Shown here in pieces: positions 23,021-35,500 of a stretch of DNA of 64,000 nucleotides. Both the position numbers and the translations under genes were made by a program. Source of the DNA: Sesamum alatum (lineage: Eukaryota > Streptophyta > Magnoliopsida > Lamiales > Pedaliaceae); assembly GCA_034509735.1 (NCBI GenBank), contig JACGWO010000006.1, positions 34,217,141-34,281,140 on the forward strand, read 5' to 3'. Each line of letters opens with the position of its first letter. Position 1 is the stretch's first letter. Under the pieces are notes generated by a model that saw nothing but the letters and a program-made list of their open reading frames with translations, was not told where the DNA came from and ran no database searches.

Positions 23021-24699
23021 CGAGCCCCTCTATAGGAGGTCGAGCCTGAGCCTGTCCTTTGAGGTACCCTCGGTGGGATCATCACCTACTGGATACTCAC
23101 CCACAAACCGAATTGACTCGTCCGAAGAACCATATAAAGAAGAAATAAAGGTTCCGCAAACATAATGGAGAAAAACCCAAGAACAACAAAAAGTTCAATC
23201 AACAATAATAAAAATACAGATGCACAAGAAAGGAGATGAAGACAAAACAAAGTACTTAGGCGAGTAATAAAATATGTATTAGAAGTTCAAAAGCTCCAAG
23301 ATTTTTTCTCTCTCCTAATCATGGGGGGGGGGGGGAATGAAGAAAGAGAAGGGATAGGGGGTTGTGGTCCGGACGACTCAGCCAGGTAATTGCCACACAT
23401 TGGGTGGTTACCAAAACGGCAATGACCCGCAGAAACGGTTACCCATAACCGCCGCCCACTAGGCCTGAAAGGTCGTACTCATGCGCATGGGCATCATGGC
23501 AGGCTAGTACTAGTCATCAAGTCAGACTGACAAAAGACACATGGTTCCATGAAAAGCTATGTTACCTTTTCATGAGAAGGACAGAAGGTTGAGAAGGATC
23601 TTTTGAGGGGGCTAGGGGAAGGATGAAAGAGGACCCCATCCATACCCTGTGGCGAAGACTTACTACTCTAAGGAGGAGCAGGCTGGCTCTCTCATCCCCA
23701 GAGTGGGGGAGACCAAATGATACCCCAAAAAATACACTCGACCCAATGAAGGGCCCAATTGGAAAGGAGACGTAAAGAGACGTTTAGGAAAGCATGAGGC
23801 CCAAGACTCCAGCCCACATACAATTCGGAGGAGATGTAGGTTAGGGTAAAGGCCCTCCTACACAAAAAGAAGATAGGCCCCCACGCCATCTTAGACGATA
23901 GGTAGGTCAACCTCTTAAATGGCAACCAGTCACTCGTCCACCGGAGAAAGAGAACAACCACGTAGGCTATGGCGAAGCTTGGGATAGGGGCGGATTGTCC
24001 AGACTTCCCAACAACCCCCAAAGTATTTGGACCTTATCCACCAAGAGGCCTATCTGATCGAGGTCTGCCCAACCAGAAGGATTCCTCGAAAACTCGTGCC
24101 AAGCGCTTACAAATTCGAATAGACCTATCTGCTGCAACCATCAACCAGGCACACCTCTTCACTTGTCGGGGGACTTTGGCTATAAAACCAAGCCCTTTTC
24201 TCCCAGCTAAGGGTAACGTTGATTAACTCTAGCAAAAAGCATTCCCTTGCCATTTTGCAATATTCATTATTCTTATATCTTGTTCAACTACTTATTGACT
24301 TGAGTTTCAAAGTGCTAACGTTTTTTCCCTTTTCCAAATTTGCACAAAACTTGGCCAAAAGGACCCAAGTCCAAGACATATTCAATGAGCAACCTTTTTT
24401 GCTCGCATCAAATATTATTGATTAAAATTCGAGTTCACAAATTTAGTTTTGTTTATGATTAGAAGGCCTTTAAATAATTAATCTATTTTAATTAGTTTAT
24501 TTTAATGAATATATATAGGGATCTAGTTATTAAAAGTAATTAAAGGGGCAATTGTAATATGACAAATTTTAGAGGATGTGCCTGTAACTTAAATAAACCT
24601 CAGATGAGGCTTGTGTAATTCACAATCAACAAAGAAATATAACTTTTGGATAGATAATTAGCATGGTTAAAAGTAAAAAATCATGGCAAATACTAATTA
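23021..24699. other. Unassigned, possibly LTR-derived interval
   Basis: Compositionally like an LTR (GC-moderate, 23380-23520, with a GGTTACC phrase repeated). A plus-strand TATAAAA at 24181 follows GGGGGACTTTGGC. A run of 13 G lies at about 23323. The TATA orientation is opposite to the gag-like remnant, so the two may not be one element. The last 270 bases are AT-rich. No gene is supported; the 109-codon minus frame at 23692-24021 has no family match. Confidence 0.3.
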
Positions 24700-26678
24700 T
24701 GTTAGAATAGGTGACCATATAGCCAATCTTGGCGGGCAAAATGTAACCTATGTCTAGACAATTTCAATGTTTTGATAAATTTATTAATGAATAAAGAAGT
24801 GAATTCATTTGGCATTACTTTGTTTGTGTTCACTTTATCTGCATTTCATATCTGTTCACTCCACAAACACAGCCCACGGACTGAAAACATATTTCGAGGA
24901 CTGGGACTACGCTTGGAGGTAGGTCCATGAAATCAGTCCCGCCGAATCAGTCTGGAAATCTCCAAGTCAAGGAATCTCGAAAATGGGTACCCAAATTCCC
25001 CTTGAGACTTGCACTAAGCATCTGATGTCGTATTTCATTGACGGGGATGAGGGTCGTCTAAGCAGTGTTAGTGGGTTAGCCTGCTAGGAAGCAGCTGACT
25101 GAGGTGACTCGCGGGAACCGTCTTACGGAGGACCTTGGGTAGGGTCGGCTAGGTATGACCTGTGTTCCCAGTTCCAACGGTACAGGTCAAGTCCTTTGAC
25201 TTGAAGAACTGCTGAGTTTACCTATATATCAGGTCTGTATCTTAGATATGGTGAGAGCTTGCCAAGAAGCACTTGAGTAGTCATAAGCCATGTCTAGTGC
25301 AGCTCTGGTGTACAGAGTGACAGTAGTTTCCAAGAAAGGATCTGTCTCCTGTCAAAGGCATTGAAAGTTGAGTCTCATGGATGCTCTGTGTCTTGTCCCT
25401 AAAATCTGTGGCCACAGTAACTGAACAGAAGGGAAGGTTTCCCTTGCGGCGTTTAGTAAGGACAGACCGACACTTAGGTTTCAAAATGGGTACCTGCATT
25501 TTCTGTGCCCTAAACCCTAAGTGGTGAGACCGTAGACAGAAGGAAAAGTGTGTTGTTAGAGCCTAAATGCTCATCCCCGAAAATTCACCTAGTCTCTAGT
25601 ACCATGGACCGTTGCTAGATGGCCATCCATGGTAACGGACGGATTCTAGGAATCCGACCAAGTCTAGCTGAAAGGTGAACCTAAAGAGTCACACACAATC
25701 CACACACATTAAGTATTTTAATTTAGAATTAAATATTGGAATGATTAAATTAGATTTAATCGGGTCCTTTATTTTCTTGGAGAGAATTAATTCCTTTTAT
25801 TAGATAAAAGGGATTGATCTAATAAATTGGATTTATTAGAAAATTAATTTAATAGGCCTAGAATAAATATTTATATTTTATTATTTATTTATTTGGCCTT
25901 TGGAATATTTAAATAGGTTTTAAATTTTCATTAAATTAAATCAATGGTTGATATGGAAAGGGAGAGATGGATGTCTAGGATTAATTTGACTAGGTCAAAT
26001 ACTACTTTGACTATGACTTTGACTAGGTCAAAATCCTAGTCAAAATAGTCTTCTTTAGAGTTGGAGTTTGAAGAGGATTAAACTCCTCCTCTATATATAG
26101 TCCTAGCCCCTCACTATTAGAAAAGTGATGATATTCCAACACACACACACACACACACACACACTCAACTCTCTCCTCTCTCCCTACTCATCCGCCCTCT
26201 CTATCTCACAACAAGAAAATAATTTCTTGTTCTTTTGTTCTTGGAACAATTGAACATAGGAGATTTAATACCGTTAATTAATGACGTGTGATTAATTCAT
26301 CCTCTCCAAAAATACTTGTTCGTTCGCTAGCACGACGTGCAAGATACGTGGGTGGATTGCGTGTTACTGTTTGGAGGGTCTCACATACGAGACTTGGAGC
26401 AAATCGGGGAACAACTCGAGTACCGGTTAGAAGACGAAAACGACAATCGGTAGGTTCCGGTTTAAATTTTTGTTTCTCTTTATTTTTAATCCTATGGCCT
26501 TCATGATTTCTTTTATACTTTTTGATTCATGAGATACACCAAACGCCCGGGAACTTCAAAGGTACACCCCTTGAATGTGTTCTTTTTATTATTGAAAGCA
26601 TGTTTTAATTTTTGTATTTAATTTTCATACCGCGTTTCCGCATTTGCGCTATTTCCCGGGACGATCCACAGTCTTTCA
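24700..26678 (+). mobile_element. Solo LTR, copia family of 13043-20947
   Basis: Begins TGTTAGAATAGGTGACCAT and ends GACGATCCACAGTCTTTCA, 1979 bp, with a perfect 5-bp target duplication AATTA at 24695-24699 and 26679-26683. A core promoter is visible at 26092 followed by a CA repeat. No internal retroelement sequence. Confidence 0.9.
26092..26100 (+). promoter_or_regulatory. TATA box of the solo LTR
   Basis: TATATATAG follows CTCCTCCTC and precedes the CA/CT repeat about 40 bases on, the same order as in the sister LTRs. It could in principle drive transcription toward 26679 and beyond. Confidence 0.45.
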
Positions 26679-26683
26679 AATTA

Positions 26684-27164
26684 ACCACAGTTGTGTAAAA
26701 ATTTATAAAAAAAAATGTTAGGAGCTTTTAATGATTGTTAATGTCAGGAAACACAGAAGTAATTTTTGAAACTTGGGGTGGTTTAAGTGTAATCAAATCA
26801 AACTTCAAGGAAGGACACCGTAATTATCCCTAATAACTAATATTCTTTTGGGATAAATGCAATCAACCCCCGTGACATGAGATATGTGGAAACTATTCCC
26901 ATGTGACAAAGAAAATACCAAATTAACTCTCTATTTAAAAAAATGAAGCAATTAACCCCTAGGAGGAGGTGGTGTATCACACGCGCCTACGGTGCAATTT
27001 GATTAATTATAAGAAAAATATTATTATATATATCTTATATCATATATATAATATATAGTATATATAATATTTATAATAATATATATTTTTATCTATATTA
27101 ATATAAAAAGAAAATCCTGTTTTTACTCACAAAGAGTAGTTATTTACACCGCAACACTAAATTT
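26684..27164. other. AT-rich non-coding interval
   Basis: No coding signature. 27010-27110 is nearly pure A/T with many TATATA runs. Confidence 0.5.
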
Positions 27165-27457
27165 TGAAAAAATTGCAATTTTCGTGTTGTAACTTAGGAG
27201 GGTCGGCAATTTTGATCCTGCACGAATTAATTTTTGCAATTTAGTCCTGTAACTTTAAAAATTTGGCCATTTTGGTACTATTTGGCCGAAAAGCCTCAAT
27301 TGAAAGTCATGTGCCAGGCACATGCATTTTTTCGGCGAAAAATGACAAAAAAATGTTAATTTTTCAAAATTACAGGACTAAATTGTGAAAATCAATTCGT
27401 GCAGGACCAAAACTGCCGACCCTAAGTTACAGGATGAAAATTGCAAAAAAAAATTTT
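27165..27457. mobile_element. Foldback/MITE-like element, family B
   Basis: Left-arm AAAAATTGCAATTTTCGTGT and GTTGTAACTTAGGAGGGTC are answered at the right end by GACCCTAAGTTACAGG and ATGAAAATTGCAAAAA in inverse orientation. Length about 290 bp, no ORF. A second copy lies at 28603-28888. Confidence 0.7.
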
Positions 27458-27821
27458 CATTTTTAGTCCATTTTTTCAGCATTGCCCTCGACACATCCTA
27501 TGCTAGGAGCACGTTGATCTGCGGTATTGAAAATCATAGTTTTATGGCTCTAAATTTTGAATTGTAGATTTTATTAATTTATTTTCTCTAAGGGGTAAAA
27601 AATAGGTGAAATTTAGTGAAAAAATAAAATTTTATAGTCTACTTGTTCAACGCTACCATTGCCAAACCCCTTACTGGAGGCATGTTAACTTGTGAAACTT
27701 GAAAAATATATATTTAAGGCTCTAATTTTATAATTAAAAAGCGTTATTAATTTACATTCTCTATGAGTGAAAAATAGCGGAATTTTCAGCAAAAAAATAT
27801 GAGTTTTTGTAGTCTTTTGTT

Positions 27822-28243
27822 GGAGAAATAAACACTTTTCGTCCTGTAACTTAGGGCCTTCCCATTTTTGATCCCATTGATTACCGGATTATCACTTTTG
27901 GTCCCGTAACTTTTAAAAAGTGGCACTTTTGGCCCCATGGACCTCTCGGTTATATTTTTTAATGGAAAACACCACGTGCTTAGCACGTGATCGTTAGGGC
28001 CTTTACACTTTTGGTCCCACATGTTATGAAATTTTCACTTTTGGTCCCATAACTTTCAAAAACTAACACTGGTCCCATGCACTTAACGGCCACGTGGCAC
28101 TTTCTATTAAAATCTAGCGAAAAGTGCCATGGGACCGAAAGTGCTACTTTTTGAAAGTTATAGGACCAAAAGTGAGAATCCCGTAACCAATGGGACCAAA
28201 AGTGGAAAGACCCTAAGTTATGGGATGAAAAATGCTATTTTTT
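27822..28243. mobile_element. Foldback/MITE-like element, family A
   Basis: A complete family A copy. CGTCCTGTAACTTAGGGCC and CACTTTTGGTCCCGTAACTT on the left are mirrored by GGACCAAAAGTGAGAATC and CCCTAAGTTATGGGATG on the right. The 78- and 62-codon frames across it are products of the repeat, not genes. Confidence 0.75.
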
Positions 28244-28602
28244 CTATATTTGTTCTACACGTCCTTGAACACACTCCATGTTGGGGGCATGTTGATCTGC
28301 AATGCTTGAAAATTTAAAATTTTTATGGATCTAATTTTTTGAAGTATAAACTTTATTTATTTATTTGCTCTAAGAAGAGTAACAAAATAAGTAATTTTTT
28401 TAGTAAAAAATAATACTTTATTAGTCTATTTGTTCAACACAAGTACACGACCCTCACCAACTAGGGGCATGTTGATTTATAGAACCTGAAAAAGATATTT
28501 TTAATACACTAATTTTTCAATTGTAGACATTATTATTAATTTATTTTTTTATGTGGAGTAAAAAAAATTAAATTTTCAGCAAAACAAAAATATGAATTTT
28601 TT

Positions 28603-28888
28603 AGGGGGAAAATTGCAATTGTCATCCTATAACTTAGGGGGTGGCAATTTTGGTCTTGTACGAATTGAATTTCGCGATTTAGTCCTGTAACTTCTAAAAT
28701 TCAGCAATTTTTGTCCCATCTCGCCGGAAAGCCCCAATTGTCAAGGTCATGTGCCCGACACATGCATTTTTCTGGCCAAAATTGTCAAAATTTTACAGTT
28801 ACAGGATTAAATTGTGAAAATCAATTCGTACAGGACTAAAATATCCTCCCCCCCCAAGTTAGAGGACAAAAATTGCAATTTTCCCCTA
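28603..28888. mobile_element. Foldback/MITE-like element, family B
   Basis: Ends are nearly perfect inverted copies: TTAGGGGGAAAATTGCAATT on the left and AATTGCAATTTTCCCCTAA on the right. It lies about 660 bp upstream of the invertase start codon. Confidence 0.8.
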
Positions 28889-29310
28889 AATTTTTGTGAT
28901 GCCAATAATACCCCTAAGTTGGTTTATTTCCTTTCTTTATTTATTTATTTATTTCTTCTTCTTCTTCTATTCTTTTGATGTGGTGATTTATATATTTTTT
29001 TTTTTATTTATAATATATTTTAAAATATATTATATTATTTATTATATGCACACAAAGACGACGTGTCATGTCGACTAGTTAAAAAAAAATTAAAACCCAC
29101 CCTCCTACCCCGCCAGCATCCCAAAGGGGTAAATCGCATTAAACATATTCTCTCTATAACATTCTTGTTTTTAATGATTTGTTACCGTATATTCATCACA
29201 AATTTCCGGCAGGAGAGATTAAAATTCAAACCTTTCCTCATAAAATTATGGTTGTGAAAAATCGTTTGTGGTAAACGAAAACCTACTTTTGTTGATAAAT
29301 TATCGCATAT
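28889..29310. other. Distal invertase upstream region
   Basis: Very AT-rich (28930-29060 almost entirely A/T, with TTTATTTATTTA and TTCTTCTTCTTC runs). No gene. Probably distal promoter of the invertase. Confidence 0.4.
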
Positions 29311-29315
29311 TCACT

Positions 29316-29321
29316 CACGTG
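29316..29321 (+). promoter_or_regulatory. G-box CACGTG in the invertase promoter
   Basis: A perfect palindromic G-box about 90 bases before the TATA box. Such elements are bound by bZIP and bHLH factors and often mediate light, sugar or ABA responses. The functional role here is inference. Confidence 0.45.
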
Positions 29322-29407
29322 TAATTTTTTTTAATCCAAATTCAATAAATTATTTAACGATTTTCATTGACAACCATCTAATTGATCATTTCCTCACACT
29401 CTCTCTC

Positions 29408-29420
29408 TATATATATAAAT
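29408..29420 (+). promoter_or_regulatory. TATA box of the invertase gene
   Basis: TATATATATAAAT after a CT-rich stretch, 134-146 bases before the start codon. Transcription would begin near 29445-29455, leaving a leader of about 100 bases. Confidence 0.65.
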
Positions 29421-29512
29421 TTTCATCTGTTTGCTTATTCACTCGTAAACTAATCAACACAAAGTTCTCTCACTCTCAGCACAGTTTCTCTAAGTACGTC
29501 GACGCATCTAAC

Positions 29513-29530
29513 ATGTTGTCTTGTCCCTGA
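29513..29530 (+). promoter_or_regulatory. Short upstream ORF in the invertase leader
   Basis: ATG at 29513 opens a five-codon frame (MLSCP) that stops at 29528-29530, 23 bases before the main ATG and in a different frame. If the leader starts near 29450, the small ORF is in the mRNA and could reduce or regulate initiation at 29554. Its context is not strong. Confidence 0.5.
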
Positions 29531-29553
29531 ACTTAGCAAAACACAAGCAAAAG

Positions 29554-32500
29554 ATGCCTTTCCCCAACCCATTCCCCGCGCACTCCGATGACGCCCCTGT
29601 GCCGTCGTACGCCCCCTTGCTGGGGTCCGCCCCGGACGCTGCCCAGCAGATACGCCGCCGCCGCATCTTCGTCGTGGTCCTGCTGCTGCTGATGGGCCTG
29701 GTGGGGGTATGTTCTCTGGTCATCCTGATCACGGCGAATGATGGCGGGGAGGATAGTCCGTCCGGCGAGGATGATGACAGGTGCCCTTCACCGAAGGAGG
29801 TGTCGGAATATCTCAAGGCACGGCGGTCGAAGGAGGAGCCGACGCTGCGTGGGGTGCATGAAGGGGTGTCGGAGAAGAGTTTTGGTAAAGGCCGGTTGGG
29901 GACAACTCCATATCCATGGACCAAAAAGATGTTGGCCTGGCAAAGAACTGCGTATCATTTCCAGCCTGAAAAGAATTGGATGAACGGTGAGATTTTGTTC
30001 TATTTCACTACATTTGGATCCATGAATTTGAAACTTTGTCATAAATTCATGTGTTTTTAGATAATTCTAAATTCAAACTATTTCAAATCTTTCACACGAT
30101 TCAACTTTTTTAAATATGGAGTCATTGCAAATCCTATATTCAAATCCTCCATAAGATTTAAATTCATCAATAAAATGTAGTCTTTGTGTTTTTTGGTTTT
30201 CTTGAAATTAGATTTTTTTCTGTTATTTTCTTTGATAATTTTGAATAGGAAAAATGTTATATATAATATATATTATATCTAGGCCATTTTTTACTTTTTC
30301 CAGGATTTTCTAATAAAAGATAATTGACAATTATGTATTTTATTTTATTTATTAATGTTCCTTTTATTTGTTTGTGTAAATTGTTTCGGACGTGTGGGAT
30401 GGCGTTGCTTTTGGTGAAATGTGGAACGTTTTGCTTCAGATCCTAATGGTAAGTCCATTCAATTTTCATAAATTTTTTTAAGAGTAAGTATATGAGTACA
30501 TCAATATTATCATATATTGAGCGGGTCGTGAACCTCTCAATCTGATTCACGGCTCTCCAAAACCATGCGGGAAACGTCAATTCGACCAATATATACATTA
30601 ATACCACTGAGAAAAATGAAACAAGAAAATAAATTACACTAAATTAGAATGAAGTGGGAACAAATTACTCATGCGTTTATTCGGATATAAACTCATGACC
30701 TCGAATTTGTTCATGAGACCTCAATCGTAGAAATAACACTTATCGTAGCGTAATTTAGGGTTTCCACTTTTAGTCCTATTGGTTACGTGACTCTCACTTT
30801 TGGTCCTGTAACTTCTAAAAAGTAGTACGATTTGATTCCTTGACCCCTTTATGTAAGATATTCTAACGAAAAATGTAGCGTGATTAACACATGACCATTA
30901 GAACTTTTACACTTTGAGTCTCATTGATTACGAGATTCTCACTTGGTCTCATAACTTTTAAAGAATAACACTTTCGGCCCATGCACTTAAGGGCCACATG
31001 GCCTTTTTCGTTAAATATATAATGGAAATGTATCATGGGACCAAAAATGCTACTTTATGAAAATAATGGGATCAAAAATGAGAATCTCGTAACCAATATG
31101 ACAAAATGCAGAAAAGTACTATGTTACAAGATGAAAAATATTATTTCTCCAACCTCAATCTTAATCACTGAGCTAAGACATTATTGGTCAATCTTCTATA
31201 GTTAAATAGTTTACATGCATTTTCTCTTTTACCTGTGCTTTCTATTTTCTTTTTTGCATTGGCTAATTAAGATTTGTAACTGGTCTGAATTTAAGCGGAT
31301 AGTTTGGCCGATTATTAAAGCACAGTTCTGCATTTATACTTGCAGAATAACACTTAGTTCCATTGGATAGGGGGTTTAACACATTTAGGCCTCTACTTGA
31401 TAGGATTTTCGAAATGAAGCTAAAATTGGAAACATTTGACATATTTAGTCCTAATGGTCCCAAATTGAGAAAACTCGACACATTCAGTCCTCTGCTTTAT
31501 GGACTTATGGGACTAAATGTGTCGAATTTTTTTAATTTTAAAACCATTTTAAAAATCTCGTAAAATAAAAGAATAAAAATGTTGAACCCTATGAAACTAA
31601 AATGTAATTTCCCTATTTATATATGGCTGCGAAGATATTAATTTGGAAAAGTTTGTCCTGGTAGCTAATTCAATCACTCTCATCATTTTTATTTATTTTT
31701 TTTTTTTTTGATGAATTTACATGCACTAAGTCATCTATCAAGAATTCTCATATTTATTGGTGAAAAATTCTTACTCAAACCAATGTCTAAAATAACATAG
31801 GTCCACTATTTTACAAGGGATGGTACCATTTCTTCTATCAATATAACCCATGGGGTGCAGTATGGGGCAACATTTCTTGGGGCCATGCAGTTTCAAAAGA
31901 CCTCATCCACTGGCGCCACCTCCCCTTAGCCATGGTTCCAGATAAATGGTACGACATCAACGGCGTCTGGACCGGCTCAGCAACCATCCTTCAGGATGGC
32001 CAGTTGATCATGCTCTACACGGGGTCGGACAATGCATCTGTGCAAGTCCAAAATCTTGCATACCCAGCTGACCTGTCGGACCCCCTCCTTATCAACTGGG
32101 TCAAGTACTCTGGTAATCCGATCCTGGTCCCACCACCCGGCATTATGGCTCATGACTTTCGTGACCCCACCACTGCATGGCTGACCTCGGAGGGCAAGTG
32201 GCGTATCATCATTGGCTCTAAGATTAACAAGACTGGCATATCATTGGTCTATGATACGACGGACTTCAAAACCTATGAAATGCTTGAAGGGGTGCTCCAT
32301 GCGGTCCCGGATACGGGTATGTGGGAGTGTGTGGATTTCTACCCGGTATCTGAGATTGAGACTGATGGGATAGACACACCAGTAAATGGGTCGAGAGTGA
32401 AATACGTTGTCAAGACTAGCCTCGATGATGATAGAAACGACTACTACGCTCTTGGAACTTATGATAGTGAAGCTGCAATATGGACCCCTGATGATCCTAG

Positions 32501-35500
32501 CATAGATGTTGGTATTGGATTGAGATACGATTATGGAATTTTCTATGCGTCAAAGACATTTTATGACAAAAAATTGAGGAGGAGAGTCTTATGGAGTTGG
32601 ATTAAAGAGACAGACAGTGAAAAGTCTGATATACGAAAGGGTTGGGCATCACTTCAGGTATTTGATTTGTGCTTGTATCTTGTTATGTTCTTGCAAAATC
32701 ACCAAGCTTCACATTTAATCTAACTGGGATAATTTCATCTTGTTATGTTCTTGCACCTACTTGTTAGTATTACTATTGATTATATATGAGCACGTTTTGG
32801 GATTATAATTATCTCATTAGTTTGCCTATCAACGAAAATCTTACTATCGTCTCTCTTCTAAAATGTAGGTGCACCATAACTACACCCTTATAAAAGGGTA
32901 AATTACATTTTATCATCCGAACTATATTTCCTTTTGGCACTGTCATTTATACTATTTTTGTGTCGACTTATCATCTCAACTTTGCGAAATTTGCATTTTG
33001 CCATATATGACCAAGCTCCAGTCTATTTTTCTCCGGAAAAAACATCACATGCAGTGCACATGTTGGAAAAATATCACAACATTGCCCGTAAATATCACAC
33101 GGGCACTGCATGTGATGTATTTTCTGCAGAAAAATCGATCAAAAAACAATCATATATGGCAAAGTGCAAATTTTACAAAGTTGAGATGGTAAGTCAACAT
33201 AAAAATAAAAATAAAAAAAAAAAGAAGAAGAAGAAGTTCAAATGGCAAAGTGTAAAAACAGGCATAGTTCGGATGGCAAATGCAATTTATCTGCTATATA
33301 AATACATAAGATTTGGGGTATATTACATCGTCATTTCTTGAAATTAGGTTTAATGATACAAATACTCTATCCCTTTTGCAAAATTATAAGTACACAATGG
33401 AACTTTATCGAGAAAATCGCATTTTTGGTCTCGTATGTTGGGGCCTTATTCAATTTAGTCCATTAATTTGTACGATTTTCTCACATTGCATACCACAAAT
33501 TGAAAATTTTCCTAGCTTTAATCCGCACGTGCAATTTTCGTCCAATAATTAACAGAGCCATTAGTAGTCTCATGTGCATTTTTCATACATTTATTGTTAA
33601 TTATTAGACGAAACATGCATATTATGACTAAGATTGAGAAATTTTCAACTTATAGAATGCAATGTGAGAAAATTGTAACAAATGGAACTAAATGGAAAAA
33701 GGCCCTAATATAAGACCAAAAAATGCAATTTCCCGTAATTTATCATAAGAGTGTACTCGTAAAATTTTGCCCCTAAATAGGAGGTGTACTTGTAATTACA
33801 ACTACAGCCTCAATTGTGTATTTATCACTTTTACAAAAAGATAGAGGTTTTAATTGTGTAAGCAAACATAACCTCAAAATGTGTTGATGTAATTTATCCT
33901 AAGATTTTATTAAATGAACGTTATAATTTGCGACTCAGACGTTAATCATGAAAGTTGTTGTGTCCTCTTTAGGCCATTCCAAGGACAATAGTATTTGACA
34001 CGAAAACTAGCAGTAACCTCTTGTTATGGCCGGTGAAGGAGGTGGAGCGATTGAGACAGAACAAAATAATTTTCGACAAAGTAGAGGTCGATGCAGGTTC
34101 TGTTGTACCCCTCGATGTTGGCTCTACCTCTCAGGTTTGAACCTTAATAATAAGGTTTCAGTCTGTTGAACTTTGGTACGATGTACAACATATGACAAGT
34201 TATATGCTTAACGAATGATGTTGTCAAATTTTCAGCTAGACATTGTGGCCGAGTTCAAAGTAGATAAGGAGGCCTTGGAGAGAATAAATGGTACCGATAT
34301 GACCTATACCTGCACGAAAAGTGGCGGGGCTGCTAAGAGAGGGGCGTTGGGGCCGTTCGGCCTGTTGGTTCTTGCGAGCAAGCACCTAATCGAGCAAACT
34401 CCCATTTACTTCTATATTTCCAAGGACACACAAGGAAATTTTACGACATTTTTCTGTGCTGATCACTCAAGGTGAAAATTTCTACGTCGTATCTTATTCA
34501 CTTCAATTTTGTCTTCTAACATGTTGAAATTGAGTTGTCTACATTAGTTAATCTCTGTCATGAAATGGTGTGTGTGTTTTAGGTCATCTCAAGCAAATGA
34601 TGTTGACAAAGAAATGTATGGCAGCACGGTGCCGGTATTGAAAGATGAAAGCCTATCTATGAGAATATTGGTGAGTTCAACTTCGTAGAGATTAGCGATA
34701 ATTAACTAAATATATAGCCCTTAAGATTCTAGGCATATTATAATATATATATATATATATATATTAAATTTTGAAAAAATACATTATATTTTACATTATA
34801 CATTTCTGTGAAGGTCAGCTGACACGGGCAGAGTCTGTAATGTAAAATATGATGATGGAAGATGTTCATGTGATTCTCTGAAAATGAGGACTTTTTCCTA
34901 ATAAATATGCTTAAATTTTAAAAAATGTGTATGCAATTATCCTTAGTAATATGTTGATGGACATTTAAAGTTGGAAAGAAAACTAAGAACAATAAAGGGT
35001 AAATCAAATCGAAATCCCTCGAGCTTTGTTACAATTATACATATTCCCTTGTTATTTGACAAATTACCGATACCCCTAAAATTAACTTCCATCCAACAAT
35101 GAGTCTATTCTGTTAGTTTCTGTTAAGATTACATCAAGATTTAATATTAAATTGCTCAAAATCCCTTTTAAACCCTGAAGAATAATAGACATTTTTTTAA
35201 AAGATTTTGATGGACTAAAATAGTCTTTTTTTAAAAATATACAAACATATAAGGGCAAATGAGGCATTTCACAACATCAATTTTTTTAATACTTTTTTAA
35301 AAATTAAAAATATTATAAGGGTAAAGTTGAAATTTTCATCTTACCGTCTAAGGGTTACATAATTATGCCAAATATCAGGGACTATTGATAATTTTCTCAA
35401 ACAATGAGAAGATCATTGTAATTGTAACAAAGCTCAGGGAAGCTCAACATAAATTACCTAAAAATTAATAGCAAACTCTCTCTAATTTTCCATCGCAGGT

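Noticed and set aside
24175..24190. TATAAAA as promoter of a host gene
   Set aside because: No coding sequence follows within several hundred bases; more likely part of a decayed LTR.
29508..29924. 138-codon antisense frame across invertase exon 1
   Set aside because: Shadow frame of GC-rich coding sequence; no family signature and it lies antisense to a well-supported exon.
31932..32723. Apparent separate 263-codon gene
   Set aside because: It is exon 3 of the invertase plus read-through of the intron 3 donor; the reading frame extends upstream to the acceptor at 31801.
32934..33341. 135-codon plus-strand ORF
   Set aside because: Created by the inverted-repeat element and an A-rich tract in intron 3.
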